Source: Solirubrobacterales bacterium (GTDB lineage: Bacteria > Actinomycetota > Thermoleophilia > Solirubrobacterales > Solirubrobacteraceae). Taken from it: a stretch of DNA of 64,000 bases. This document shows positions 10,525 through 18,481 of the stretch, piece after piece (positions within the stretch are counted from its first letter, which is position 1; every line of letters starts with the position of its first letter). The notes beneath the pieces were generated by a model. That model was not told where the DNA came from, searched no databases, and saw only the letters and a program-made list of their open reading frames with translations. The position numbers and the translations under genes were made by a program. The stretch lies in contig DAHUYL010000130.1 in NCBI GenBank assembly GCA_027315255.1, forward strand, positions 1-64,000, written 5' to 3'.

Positions 10525-11303
10525 GCCCGGGCCTGAGAGTCCTGGCGGTCGACGACGAACGCCCCGCGCTCGAGGATCTCGCGCGGCTGCTCGAGGGCTC
10601 ACCGGCGGTCGCCGAGGTGGTCCTGGCGGATGGCGGCGGCGCGGCGCTTCGCTACCTGGCGGAGGAGTCGTTCGACGCGGCCTTCCTCGACGTGCGGATG
10701 CCGGGGCTCGACGGGCTCGAGCTAGCCGGCGTGCTCAGCCGGTTCGCCGACCCGCCGGCGCTCGTGTTCGTCTCGGCCTACGAGGACGGCGCGGTCGGCG
10801 CCTTCGAGCACGATCTGCACCCGCTCGACTACCTGATGAAGCCGGTCTCGCGCGCCCGGGTCGAGCAGGCGCTGCACCGGGTGCTGTCGGAGGGGCACGC
10901 CGTTGCCGCTCGTGGTGGCTTGCGGGCCACCACGAGCGGGGCTCCGCCCTCACTGCCTCCGGGGACGACCGACGACATCATCCCGGTCGAGCATCAGCGC
11001 GGCGGCGCCACCCGGCTCGTGCAGCGCTCGTCGATCCTGTACCTGAAGGCCGAGGGCGACTACGTGCGGATCCACGCCGACGGGGGACGCTTCCTGGTGC
11101 GCGCGGCGCTGTCGGAGATCGAACGGCGCTGGCAGGCGCACGGGTTCGTGCGCGTGCACCGCAGCTACGTCGCGAACCTGTGGCGCGCGACCGAGATCCG
11201 GCCCGAGCTCGGTGGCGGCGCGACGGTCGTGCTCGCCGACGGCAGCCAGGTGCCGGTCGCCCGCCGACAGGTGGCCGATCTGCGCCGGAGGCTGCGGATG
11301 TGA
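10521..11303 (+). CDS. LytTR-family response regulator
   Basis: Partner of the LytS-type kinase. The 260-residue protein starts at a GTG overlapping the kinase stop. Receiver domain (about 3-120) has the acidic pair 'VDDER', the phospho-acceptor Asp in 'AAFLDVRMPGLDGLE' and Lys in 'YLMKPVSRARV'. A Gly/Thr/Pro-rich linker, encoded by DNA with a perfect 14-bp hairpin, joins it to a LytTR DNA-binding domain (about 155-258: 'ILYLKAEGDYVRIH', 'FVRVHRSYVANL'). The likely targets are the downstream transporter genes and possibly satP-acsA; inferred from position only. Confidence 0.95.
   Translation: MSPGLRVLAVDDERPALEDLARLLEGSPAVAEVVLADGGGAALRYLAEESFDAAFLDVRMPGLDGLELAGVLSRFADPPALVFVSAYEDGAVGAFEHDLHPLDYLMKPVSRARVEQALHRVLSEGHAVAARGGLRATTSGAPPSLPPGTTDDIIPVEHQRGGATRLVQRSSILYLKAEGDYVRIHADGGRFLVRAALSEIERRWQAHGFVRVHRSYVANLWRATEIRPELGGGATVVLADGSQVPVARRQVADLRRRLRM
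10906..10939. repeat. 14-bp perfect inverted repeat inside the regulator linker
   Basis: CCGCTCGTGGTGGC at 10906-10919 is perfectly complementary to 10926-10939, with a six-base loop TTGCGG. It falls exactly in the codons for the disordered linker between the receiver and LytTR domains, so it could be an inserted palindromic element tolerated by the protein, or an RNA hairpin influencing translation within the operon. Confidence 0.6.
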
Positions 11304-11665
11304 GCACCGGCCGGCGCCGGATCCGGGTGCGACCCGCGCGCGAAGTGCGCCCGCCGCGGCTGCGTTCCCCGCGCGAGGAGCTGGCCGAGTCGACCGCCCA
11401 CGGCCACGTCTACCTGCGGCGGCTGAGGCGCGCCCAGCTGAGCCTGTCGCTGTTCGCGCTGGTCGCGTTCGGAACGCTGTTCGGGGTGCTGCCGCTGGCG
11501 ATCTACCTGCTGCCGGGCCTGCACCGCGTACACCTGCTCGGGATTCCGATCGCGCTGTGGGTGATGATCTTTCCGCTGATGCCGCTGTTCCTGGCGATCG
11601 GCTGGCTGTACGCCCGCCGCGCCGACGCGCTCGACGACGCCTTCCGCGACCTGGTCGAGCGGTGA
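11300..11665 (+). CDS. Small two-helix membrane protein (DUF485-like position) of the symporter unit
   Basis: A 121-residue protein whose GTG start overlaps the stop of the response regulator. About 45 basic cytoplasmic residues precede two hydrophobic helices (about 52-75 and 82-108). Small two-TM DUF485 proteins regularly precede acetate/pyruvate-type SSS symporters; this one occupies that position, eight bases before the symporter gene, although its sequence matches DUF485 only loosely. It is probably an accessory subunit of the transporter. Confidence 0.8.
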   Translation: MSTGRRRIRVRPAREVRPPRLRSPREELAESTAHGHVYLRRLRRAQLSLSLFALVAFGTLFGVLPLAIYLLPGLHRVHLLGIPIALWVMIFPLMPLFLAIGWLYARRADALDDAFRDLVER

Positions 11666-11672
11666 TCGCGAC

Positions 11673-13412
11673 GTGATCGCGCTGCTGGCGGTCGGAGCCG
11701 TCACGCTCGGGACGCTCGGTCTTGGGACGTGGGGGATGCGGTTCGCGCGGACGACCTCGGACCTGCTCGTCGCCTCGCGCGCGGTCAGCACCTGGTGGAA
11801 CGCGGCTGCGATCTCCGGCGAGTACCTGTCGGCGGCGTCGTTCCTCGGAATCGCCGGCCTCGAGATGCAGGCCGGCGTCAGCGCGCTGTGGCAGGCGCTC
11901 GGGTTCACCGCCGGGTATCTGGCGCTGCTGCTGTTCGTGGCGGCGCCGCTGCGGCGGTTCGGCTCCTACACGATCCCGGACTTCGCCGAGGCGCGGCTGC
12001 GCAGCCCGGGGCTGCGGCTGCTGGCGGCGGCGATCGTGATCGTGATCGGCTGCTTCTACCTGGTGCCGCAGCTGAAGGGCGCGGGCCTGGCGCTGAACGT
12101 CGTGATCGGCGCGCCGTACTGGGTGGGGGTCGTCGTCGTCGGCCTGCTGGTGGCGGTCGGGGTCGCGCTCGGCGGCATGCGCGGGATCACGTACGTGCAG
12201 GCGTTCCAGTTCTGGGTCAAGGTGTTCGCGATCTCGCTGCCGGCGATCCTGCTGCTGCTGCACTTCGGCGGGCTGCCGGCGCGCGCGGCGCTGTTCGGCT
12301 CGCAGTTTCCGCATGCAGGCTCGCGCGGGCTGGTCGTGCGGCTGGGCGGGCGCCAGCGGGTCACGTTCCCGGAGGCGGGCTCGTTCTCGTTCGACGGCCG
12401 GGTGGTCCATGTCGCGGCCGGGCACCACGCGGTGCTGCCCGGGCGGGTGCGCGTGCGGATCCCGCCGGGCGGCGTCGTGCCGGTCGCGAGCGGGATCGTC
12501 GCCGAGCGCGGCCGGGTGTGGTCGCGGTCGGTCGGCGGCTCGGGGAGCAGCTCGCCGCTGCTCGTCTACTCGCTGCTGATCGCGACCTTCCTGGGGACGA
12601 TGGGGCTGCCCCACATCCTCGTTCGCTTCTACACCAACCCCGACGGCCACCACGCGCGCCACACGACCGTGCGCGTGCTCGGGCTGCTGTCGCTGTTCTA
12701 CATGTTCCCGGCGGTCTACGGTGCGCTCGGGCGCGTGCTGGCGCCGCAGCTGTACATCACCGGCCAGACCGACGACGTCGTGCTGGCGCTGCCGCGGATC
12801 GCGTGGCCGGGTACGCCGGGCACGGTGCTGACCGCGATCACGTGCGCGGGCGCGTTCGCCGCGTTCCTGTCGACCAGCTCGGGGCTGCTGGTGTCGCTGG
12901 CGGGAACGCTCAGCCACGACGTCTGGCCCCGCTTCAGGCGCGAGCTGCCAGCCCGCGCGGCGGTGCGCCGCCTGCACTTGCGCGTCGCGGCGCTGCTCGC
13001 GGTCGTGCTGCCGGCGGGGCTGGCGCTGGTCGCACGCGGACTCGACATCTCGATCCTCGTCGGCTGGGCGTTCGCGATCGCGGCGAGCACGTTCTGCCCG
13101 ATGTTCCTGCTGGGGATCTGGTGGACGCGCTTGACCGCCGCCGGCGCGGCCGCCGGGATGCTGCTCGGGATGCTCGCAGCGACCGCCCTGATCTTCACCG
13201 GGCTCGCGCTCGGCGAGCCGACGGGCGGTGCCGGTGCGCTGCTGACCCAGCCTGCGGTCGTGTCGGTCCCGATCGCGTTCCTGGTGATGATCGCGGTGTC
13301 GCTGCGCCAGCCCGCCCCCGTCGACGTGGCCGACCAGATGCTCGCGCTGCACGCCCCCGAGGGACTCGGCCTGCGCCTAGCCGACGAGGAGCTCGAGCCC
13401 GCCCCGATCTGA
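11673..13412 (+). CDS. Sodium:solute symporter (SSS) family, probable monocarboxylate transporter
   Basis: A 579-residue membrane protein with about 13 helices and SSS hallmarks near the N-terminus ('NAAAISGEYLSAASFLGIAG') and later 'TFLGTMGLPHILVRFYT', the latter shared with ActP/MctC-type acetate and pyruvate carriers. Start is GTG 11673. Residues about 205-292 form a Gly/Val/Arg-rich, strand-prone loop between helices, larger than I expect for the family. It is the last gene of the LytS-LytTR operon and is followed 30 bases later by an acyl-CoA synthetase gene, fitting uptake plus activation of an organic acid. Confidence 0.92.
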   Translation: MIALLAVGAVTLGTLGLGTWGMRFARTTSDLLVASRAVSTWWNAAAISGEYLSAASFLGIAGLEMQAGVSALWQALGFTAGYLALLLFVAAPLRRFGSYTIPDFAEARLRSPGLRLLAAAIVIVIGCFYLVPQLKGAGLALNVVIGAPYWVGVVVVGLLVAVGVALGGMRGITYVQAFQFWVKVFAISLPAILLLLHFGGLPARAALFGSQFPHAGSRGLVVRLGGRQRVTFPEAGSFSFDGRVVHVAAGHHAVLPGRVRVRIPPGGVVPVASGIVAERGRVWSRSVGGSGSSSPLLVYSLLIATFLGTMGLPHILVRFYTNPDGHHARHTTVRVLGLLSLFYMFPAVYGALGRVLAPQLYITGQTDDVVLALPRIAWPGTPGTVLTAITCAGAFAAFLSTSSGLLVSLAGTLSHDVWPRFRRELPARAAVRRLHLRVAALLAVVLPAGLALVARGLDISILVGWAFAIAASTFCPMFLLGIWWTRLTAAGAAAGMLLGMLAATALIFTGLALGEPTGGAGALLTQPAVVSVPIAFLVMIAVSLRQPAPVDVADQMLALHAPEGLGLRLADEELEPAPI

Positions 13413-13442
13413 GCGCGGTTGCGGCGCGGTCGCCGGGGGGCG

Positions 13443-15014
13443 ATGATGGTGCGGGTGAGCGCGTTCGACTCCTACGAGCAGGTCTGCGCCAGCCACCGCT
13501 GGGAGGTGCCCGAGCACTACAACCTTGCTGCCGACGTGTGCGACCGCCACGCCCCGGACGCCTTGGCGATCGTGCACGAGGACTTCCGGGGGAACGTGCG
13601 GGAGGTGCGCTGGGGCGAGCTGCAGGAGACCTCCTGCCGGATCGCGCACGTGCTTGCGGCGCACGGAGTCGGGCGCGGCGATCGGGTCGCGATGCTGCTG
13701 CCGGCGGTGCCGGAGACGGCGGCGGCCTTCTTCGCCGTCTGGAAGCTCGGGGCGATCCTGCTCTCGATGTCGGTGCTGTACGGCGACGAGGGGATTCGCC
13801 ATCGGGTGAGCGATTCGCAGGCGAAGCTGGTGCTGACCGACGCTGCGAACCTCGGCCGGATCGATCCGGGGCTGGTCGAGCACGTGCTGGTGCTCGACGA
13901 CGATCTGATCGCGTCGGGCGCGCCTTCGTTCGAGTGCGTGGACACGCTGGCGGAGGATCCGGCGCAGCTCTACTACACGAGCGGCACGACCGGGCTGGCG
14001 AAGGGGATCCTGCACGCCCACCGTTATCTGCTCGCCCACGAGGAGTTCGTCTACTGCCACGACGTGCAGCCGGGCGAGCGCTTCCACGGGATGGGGGAGT
14101 GGGCGTGGGCGGCGGGGATCTGCCCGCTGCTGGGTCCCTGGCGGTCCGGCGCGGTGCAGCTGGTCTACCAGCGCGAGGGCGGGTTCGACCCGGGCAGGCA
14201 GCTCGATTTCCTGTCGCGGCATCGCGCTTCGAACGTGTTCGCGACGCCGACCGCGATCCGTTCGATGATGGCGATCGCAGACGCGGGCTCGCGGTATCCG
14301 TGCTCGTTCCGGGTCGTCTGCTCGGCGGGGGAGCCTCTGAATCCGGAGGCGATCAGGTGGTTTCGCGAGCAGTACGGGGTGACCGTGCTCGATTACTACG
14401 GGCTGTCGGAGTCCTATCCGCTGTGCGGGAACTATCCGTTCATGGAGGTCCGGGAGGGTTCGATGGGCCGCCCGCTGCCGGGCTGGGATGTGCAGATCCT
14501 CGACGAGGACGAGCAGCCGGTGGGGGTGGGAGAGCGGGGTGAGATCTGCCTGCGGGCGCGCTCGAACCCGCACTACCCGCTCGGCTACTGGAACCGTCCC
14601 GACGATTCGGTCGAGGTGTTCGGCGGCGAGTGGTTTCACACCAAGGACGCGGCGCGGATGGACGCCGACGGGTATGTCTGGTACGAGGGCCGGGCCGACG
14701 ACGTGATCATCTCGGCGGGCTACCGGATCGGACCGTTCGAGGTCGAGTCGGCGTGTCTCGAGCACCCGGCCGTCGCCGAGGCTGCGGCGGTCGCCTCGCC
14801 GGACGAGCGGCGCGGGTTCGTCGTCAAGGCGTTCGTGATCCCCGCCGCCGGCTACGAGCCCTCGGAGGCGCTGGCCGAGGAGATCAAGGCGTTCGTGCGC
14901 GAGCACCTGTCGGCCTACGCCTATCCACGCCGGATCGAGTTCGTGACATCGCTGCCGAAGACGCTGACCGGCAAGATCCGCCGGATCGAGCTGAGAGAGC
15001 GGGAGCTGCGATGA
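13443..15014 (+). CDS. AMP-dependent acyl-CoA synthetase (ANL family, medium-chain/benzoate-like)
   Basis: Converts a carboxylic acid to its CoA thioester via an acyl-adenylate. The 523-residue protein (start ATG 13443, chosen over an upstream start) has 'YYTSGTTGLAKGILH' (A3), 'YYGLSESYP' (A5), 'HTKDAARMDADGYVWYEGR' (A7-A8) and 'LPKTLTGKIRRIELR' with the catalytic lysine (A10). The pattern is closer to ACSM-type acyl synthetases than to Acs. Being directly downstream of the SSS symporter, it may use the imported acid; the substrate is not determined by sequence. Confidence 0.92.
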   Translation: MMVRVSAFDSYEQVCASHRWEVPEHYNLAADVCDRHAPDALAIVHEDFRGNVREVRWGELQETSCRIAHVLAAHGVGRGDRVAMLLPAVPETAAAFFAVWKLGAILLSMSVLYGDEGIRHRVSDSQAKLVLTDAANLGRIDPGLVEHVLVLDDDLIASGAPSFECVDTLAEDPAQLYYTSGTTGLAKGILHAHRYLLAHEEFVYCHDVQPGERFHGMGEWAWAAGICPLLGPWRSGAVQLVYQREGGFDPGRQLDFLSRHRASNVFATPTAIRSMMAIADAGSRYPCSFRVVCSAGEPLNPEAIRWFREQYGVTVLDYYGLSESYPLCGNYPFMEVREGSMGRPLPGWDVQILDEDEQPVGVGERGEICLRARSNPHYPLGYWNRPDDSVEVFGGEWFHTKDAARMDADGYVWYEGRADDVIISAGYRIGPFEVESACLEHPAVAEAAAVASPDERRGFVVKAFVIPAAGYEPSEALAEEIKAFVREHLSAYAYPRRIEFVTSLPKTLTGKIRRIELRERELR

Positions 15015-15109
15015 AGGACCGTGCCCGAGCGTGGTTCACGATTCTGTAATTGCGGACGCAGGTCCGGCGCCCTACCTTGGTCTGAAATCGACCAGGGAGG
15101 ACACGGGCA

Positions 15110-15511
15110 ATGAAACGCACACTCTGGGGCGCCGCCGCCACATGCGCCGCGACGCTCGCGCTCGTCGCCGGCAGCGCGTCGGGCGCGACGATGACCACGC
15201 ACATCGCGGCGAAGGTGACCGGGATGGGCGAGCACGGAACCGTCAGCCTGACGATCGACGGCGGCACGCACAAGCTCTGCTGGAAGGTCACCCTGCCGAT
15301 GGTCAAGGACGTCACCGGCGCCTCGATCCACACCGGGATGGACGGGAGCAAGCTGCTGGGGCTCGGGATGCACTACGCGGCGAGCGGCTGCGCGAGCGAG
15401 TCGGCGATGACGCTCGAGCATCTCGCCCAGATGCCGATGAGCTACTACGTCTGGGTCGACGTCAAGGGCCAGATGGGCGACCTGCGCGGCCGGCTGCACA
15501 CGGGGATGTAG
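15110..15511 (+). CDS. Secreted CHRD-domain protein
   Basis: A 133-residue exported protein. A strong ribosome site (AGGGAGGA) precedes the ATG. Residues 1-25 are a classical signal peptide ending ASG-A; the remainder is a CHRD-like beta domain with 'HGTVSLTIDG', 'LCWKVTLP', 'ASIHTG' and a C-terminal 'YYVWVDVKGQMGDLRGRL', the pattern of bacterial CHRD proteins. Two cysteines could form a disulfide. The role of such domains in bacteria is unclear; the gene appears to be a single unit. Confidence 0.85.
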   Translation: MKRTLWGAAATCAATLALVAGSASGATMTTHIAAKVTGMGEHGTVSLTIDGGTHKLCWKVTLPMVKDVTGASIHTGMDGSKLLGLGMHYAASGCASESAMTLEHLAQMPMSYYVWVDVKGQMGDLRGRLHTGM

Positions 15512-15615
15512 CGATGCCCCGGCCGGTGGCAGTCGCGAGAGCATTGCGGTGGCGGGACCGCCGTCGAGGCGGCACGCGGCCCGTCGTCATGCGACCAAGG
15601 GCCAAAATGACACGA

Positions 15616-15675
15616 CCCCCTGCCGGCGGCAGGGGGTGTGTGCAGATCGCGCCCTGTGAGGGCGCTGCTTGCACA
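15616..15675. other. Two consecutive hairpins upstream of the molybdenum oxidoreductase gene
   Basis: In the 286-base gap a perfect 9-bp stem (15616-15624 with 15628-15636, three-base loop) is followed by an interrupted stem (TGTGCA...GCGCCCT at 15639-15655 with AGGGCGC...TGCACA at 15659-15675). The first could end transcription of the CHRD gene, the second could be leader structure for the gene at 15798. It does not match any riboswitch I can name. Confidence 0.5.
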
Positions 15676-15797
15676 TCCCCGCGCGATCGAACGGGGGGTT
15701 GTGACGTTCTGGTCCCGATGCGCCGGGTCGGCCCGTCCCATCTGATGCTGCCCGGACGCGCGCCGGCGATCGGCGGGCGGAAGATCGGGAGCCGGCC

Positions 15798-16520
15798 GTG
15801 ACCGTGAACGACGACCTCCCCGATTCGCCGCGCGAGAACCTCGGTGCGCGGCGGGTCGGGCGCGCCGGCTTCCTCGGGATCGTCGGCGCCGGCGCCGCGA
15901 CCCTGTTCTTCGGTAAGCAGATCTCGAGCGTCACGAGCCGGCTGACGAAGCCGTTTGCCAGCGCCACCGGGCTGAGCGGGATCGTTCCGTCGGGCGGGTG
16001 GCGGATCTACACGGTCGCGGCCACGATGCCGGTGTTCGACCCGGCGACGTGGCGGTTGCGGATCGACGGCCTCGTGCGCCACCCGGTCGAGCTCTCCTAC
16101 GACCAGCTGGTGGCGCTGCCGCGGGCCGAGCAGGTCTCGACCTTTCACTGCGTGACCGGATGGACGGTGACCGGCGTCCACTGGGCCGGCGTCCGCTTCC
16201 ACGACCTGCTGGCGCTGGCCGACCCGCTCCCCTCGGCGAGGGCCGCACACTTCGTCTCGGCCGAGATCCCCTACGACGACTACCTGCCGCTGTCGGACCT
16301 CGCGCTGAGCGATGTGATGCTCGCCTACGAGATGGACGGCGGCCCGCTGCCGCAGGAGCACGGAGCGCCGGTGCGGGTCGTGATCCCGGAGATGTACGGC
16401 TACAAGAACGTCAAGTGGGTGCAGCAGATCACGCTCGTCGATGCGCAGAGCGAGGGTTACTGGGAGCAGCGCGGCTATGACATCAACGCGATCGTCGGAC
16501 ATTCAAACGGCTACGCCTGA
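15798..16520 (+). CDS. Molybdopterin-dependent oxidoreductase (sulfite oxidase/MsrP-like fold)
   Basis: A 240-residue protein with an oxidoreductase molybdopterin-binding domain. Cys118 in 'STFHCVTGWT' is the expected molybdenum ligand, followed by 'VHWAGVRFHDLL' and the typical C-terminal 'GYKNVKWVQQITLV'. The N-terminus ('RRVGRAGFLGIVGAGAATLFFG') resembles a Tat signal or anchor with a twin arginine, implying export or membrane attachment with the cofactor bound. It overlaps the following cytochrome b gene by 44 bases, so the two probably form an electron-transfer pair. Substrate unknown. Confidence 0.9.
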   Translation: MTVNDDLPDSPRENLGARRVGRAGFLGIVGAGAATLFFGKQISSVTSRLTKPFASATGLSGIVPSGGWRIYTVAATMPVFDPATWRLRIDGLVRHPVELSYDQLVALPRAEQVSTFHCVTGWTVTGVHWAGVRFHDLLALADPLPSARAAHFVSAEIPYDDYLPLSDLALSDVMLAYEMDGGPLPQEHGAPVRVVIPEMYGYKNVKWVQQITLVDAQSEGYWEQRGYDINAIVGHSNGYA

Positions 16521-17145
16521 GCCGCCCGTGGTCTCGGCCGGCCGGCCTCGGCCCCGCTACGTGCAGCGGTTCACCCTGACCGAGCGGATCGTCCACTGGA
16601 TCCACGCGAGCGCCTTCTTCGCGCTGCTCGGGAGCGGGCTGATCCTGTACCTGCCGGCGCTGTCCATCGCCGTCGGCCGCCGCCCGCTGATCAAGGACAT
16701 CCACTTCTACACCGGGCTCGGTTGGGCGGGTGCGCTCGTCCTCGTGGTCCTGCTCGGCAACCGCCGCGCGCTGCTGCGCACCGCCCGTGAGATCGACCTG
16801 TTCGACCGCGACGATCGCCGCTTCCTCGGCGGCGAGCTGTCCGCCCCGCAGGGCCGCTTCAACGCCGGTCAGAAGGTCAACGCGATCGTCACCGCCGCGT
16901 TCGCGGTGCTGCTGTTCGCGAGCGGCCTGCTGCTCTGGTTCGGCGAGCGCGACACCGACATCCGCCTCGGCGGCACGCTGTACCTCCACGACGTCCTGAT
17001 GTACGCATCGGTCGTGATCGTGCTCGGTCATCTGTACCTTGCGCTGATCCACCGCAGTACGCGGCACTCCCTGCGAGGGATGATCCTCGGCAGCGTCCGC
17101 GAGGACTGGGCCCGGGAACACCACGCCAAGTGGCGCGGCCGCTGA
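16477..17145 (+). CDS. Cytochrome b561-type membrane subunit (formate dehydrogenase gamma/Ni-Fe hydrogenase cytochrome b family)
   Basis: A 222-residue haem-binding membrane protein with four helices. Candidate haem ligands are His in 'IVHWIHASAFFALL' (helix 1), 'KDIHFYTGLGWAG' (helix 2), 'LYLHDVLMYASV' and 'LGHLYLALIH' (helices 3-4). The ATG at 16477 lies inside the preceding oxidoreductase gene, indicating coupling. It likely passes electrons between the quinone pool and the molybdenum subunit; direction of flow is not shown by the sequence. Confidence 0.88.
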   Translation: MTSTRSSDIQTATPEPPVVSAGRPRPRYVQRFTLTERIVHWIHASAFFALLGSGLILYLPALSIAVGRRPLIKDIHFYTGLGWAGALVLVVLLGNRRALLRTAREIDLFDRDDRRFLGGELSAPQGRFNAGQKVNAIVTAAFAVLLFASGLLLWFGERDTDIRLGGTLYLHDVLMYASVVIVLGHLYLALIHRSTRHSLRGMILGSVREDWAREHHAKWRGR

Positions 17146-17203
17146 GGTTTGTCCGCGGCAGCACCCCGCCGGTGACAGGTCCGGCGGACCGGGTAACGAA
17201 AGG

Positions 17204-17638
17204 GTGCAGACAACCAACGGTCAGGAGGCTGAGCTGTCACCAACGGCCAGCAATGCCGAGCTGCGTTCGACCGTCAGGGCGGGCATTCCCAAGATCGAGC
17301 GCTCGCAGGCCAGGATCCTCCAGGGCATCGCGACACTGCAGCAGTCGCACAACGCCGGGCAGTTGATCCGAGCGATCGGCGCTCAGGACCGAGCGCTTGC
17401 CTCGCTCGAGGCGAAGCTGTCCCGCGAGGTGCCGTCGAGTCCGGCGGGGCGGAGCGCGCGGGCGGACCTCACGAAGGGGCTGCAGCTGGTCCTCCGCTCG
17501 AACGGCATTCTGATCGGTGACGTGAAGCGGACTCAGCGCCATCTAGCCGTCTCGCCGCGATCCGTGCGCACGGCGGTCAACGAGGCACGGAACGGCAACC
17601 GCGACCTCGTCCGGGGCGCGAAGTTGCTTCACGCCTGA
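17204..17638 (+). CDS. Hypothetical helical protein
   Basis: A 144-residue frame starting at GTG 17204, rich in Ala, Leu, Arg, Gln and Ser, with no cysteine, signal peptide or membrane helix. The middle ('ILQGIATLQQSHNAGQLI', 'ALASLEAKLSREV') looks like a long helical bundle or coiled coil. Family not recognised. It ends before a strong terminator-like hairpin shared with the convergent gene, which supports a real transcription unit. Confidence 0.6.
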   Translation: MQTTNGQEAELSPTASNAELRSTVRAGIPKIERSQARILQGIATLQQSHNAGQLIRAIGAQDRALASLEAKLSREVPSSPAGRSARADLTKGLQLVLRSNGILIGDVKRTQRHLAVSPRSVRTAVNEARNGNRDLVRGAKLLHA

Positions 17639-17702
17639 TCCAGGCTGGGCTTGTGGCCTGACCTCCGCGGCTGGCTGCGATAGTCCGGCGTGGCCCTTCG
17701 GG

Positions 17703-17737
17703 CGAGCGCGCCCGCCCCCGGAGGGCGGGCGCGCTCG
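17703..17737. terminator. Bidirectional terminator hairpin, 15-bp perfect stem
   Basis: CGAGCGCGCCCGCCC at 17703-17717 pairs perfectly with 17723-17737 across a five-base loop (CCGGA). It lies between the convergent stops at 17638 and 17760. There is no U-tract, as usual in this GC range. This is the strongest terminator-like structure in the window. Confidence 0.8.
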
Positions 17738-17759
17738 TTGCCGGCGCCTCCGCGGGCGG

Positions 17760-18242
17760 CTACTTGACGGGGGTTCCTGCCGGGCTGACGCCGTACCAGG
17801 TGCCGCCGAAGCCGCTCACGCCGATGTAGCTCGTGCTCGCGCCGCTGCCTCCGGCATACAGGTACAGCGGGTGGCCGGCATAGGTGACCTGCTCCAGCTT
17901 GCCGACCTTGATCTCACCGAGCAGCGAGGCCTTGACGCCCGGCCCCGCCGTCGGCTTGCCGCTGACCGGGTACACCGGCCACGCCGAGGTGCAGCCCGTG
18001 TGCTTGACGCACATGTCCTTGTTCTTCGCATCCGCTGTGAACATGTACAGCGTCGACCCGGAGGAGCTGACGAGGATCATCCCCTTGCCGGTCTTGGCGG
18101 TCTTGACGGTCGCGCTCTTGCTGGTGTGCCCGTTCTTGGGCGAGCCATGGCCCCAGCCGCCGGCTTGGGCGACAGCGGTGGTCGCGGCTGCGACGATCAG
18201 TGCGGCGGTGGCGATTGCGGTGGTGGTACGTCTCAGGCTCAT
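17760..18242 (-). CDS. Secreted protein with Yx(FWY)xxD repeats (COG4315-like)
   Basis: A 160-residue exported protein with a signal peptide (about residues 1-26, 'TAALIVAAATTAVAQAG'), a Gly/Ser/Lys-rich linker and two beta repeats of the 'lipoprotein with Yx(FWY)xxD motif' family: 'STLYMFTADAKN' followed by a Cys pair in 'DMCVKHTGCTSAWP', and 'HPLYLYAGG'. No lipobox cysteine follows the signal, so it is secreted rather than lipidated. A GAGGAGGC ribosome site precedes the ATG. It is divergent from thyX over 239 bases. Function of the family is unknown. Confidence 0.85.
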   Translation of the reverse strand: MSLRRTTTAIATAALIVAAATTAVAQAGGWGHGSPKNGHTSKSATVKTAKTGKGMILVSSSGSTLYMFTADAKNKDMCVKHTGCTSAWPVYPVSGKPTAGPGVKASLLGEIKVGKLEQVTYAGHPLYLYAGGSGASTSYIGVSGFGGTWYGVSPAGTPVK

Positions 18243-18481
18243 TGGCAGAGGCCTCCTCTTGTCGTTGGCCGCAGACGGATGTTGCGGCGATTGTTCGATG
18301 CGTGTCCAGAGATTGGGACTTCCCCGTAGGACGCCGATCGCCTTGCGATCCTTCCCATGCCGCGGCAGGGCGTCGGTCGAGCGAGCCGCCGAGCGCGCTC
18401 GCCAGTCGCCCGGCCCGGATCGGAACTCGTCCGGCGCATTCGCCAGCATGGGTCGCCCACCGACGCCCGAAGCATGCCAGC

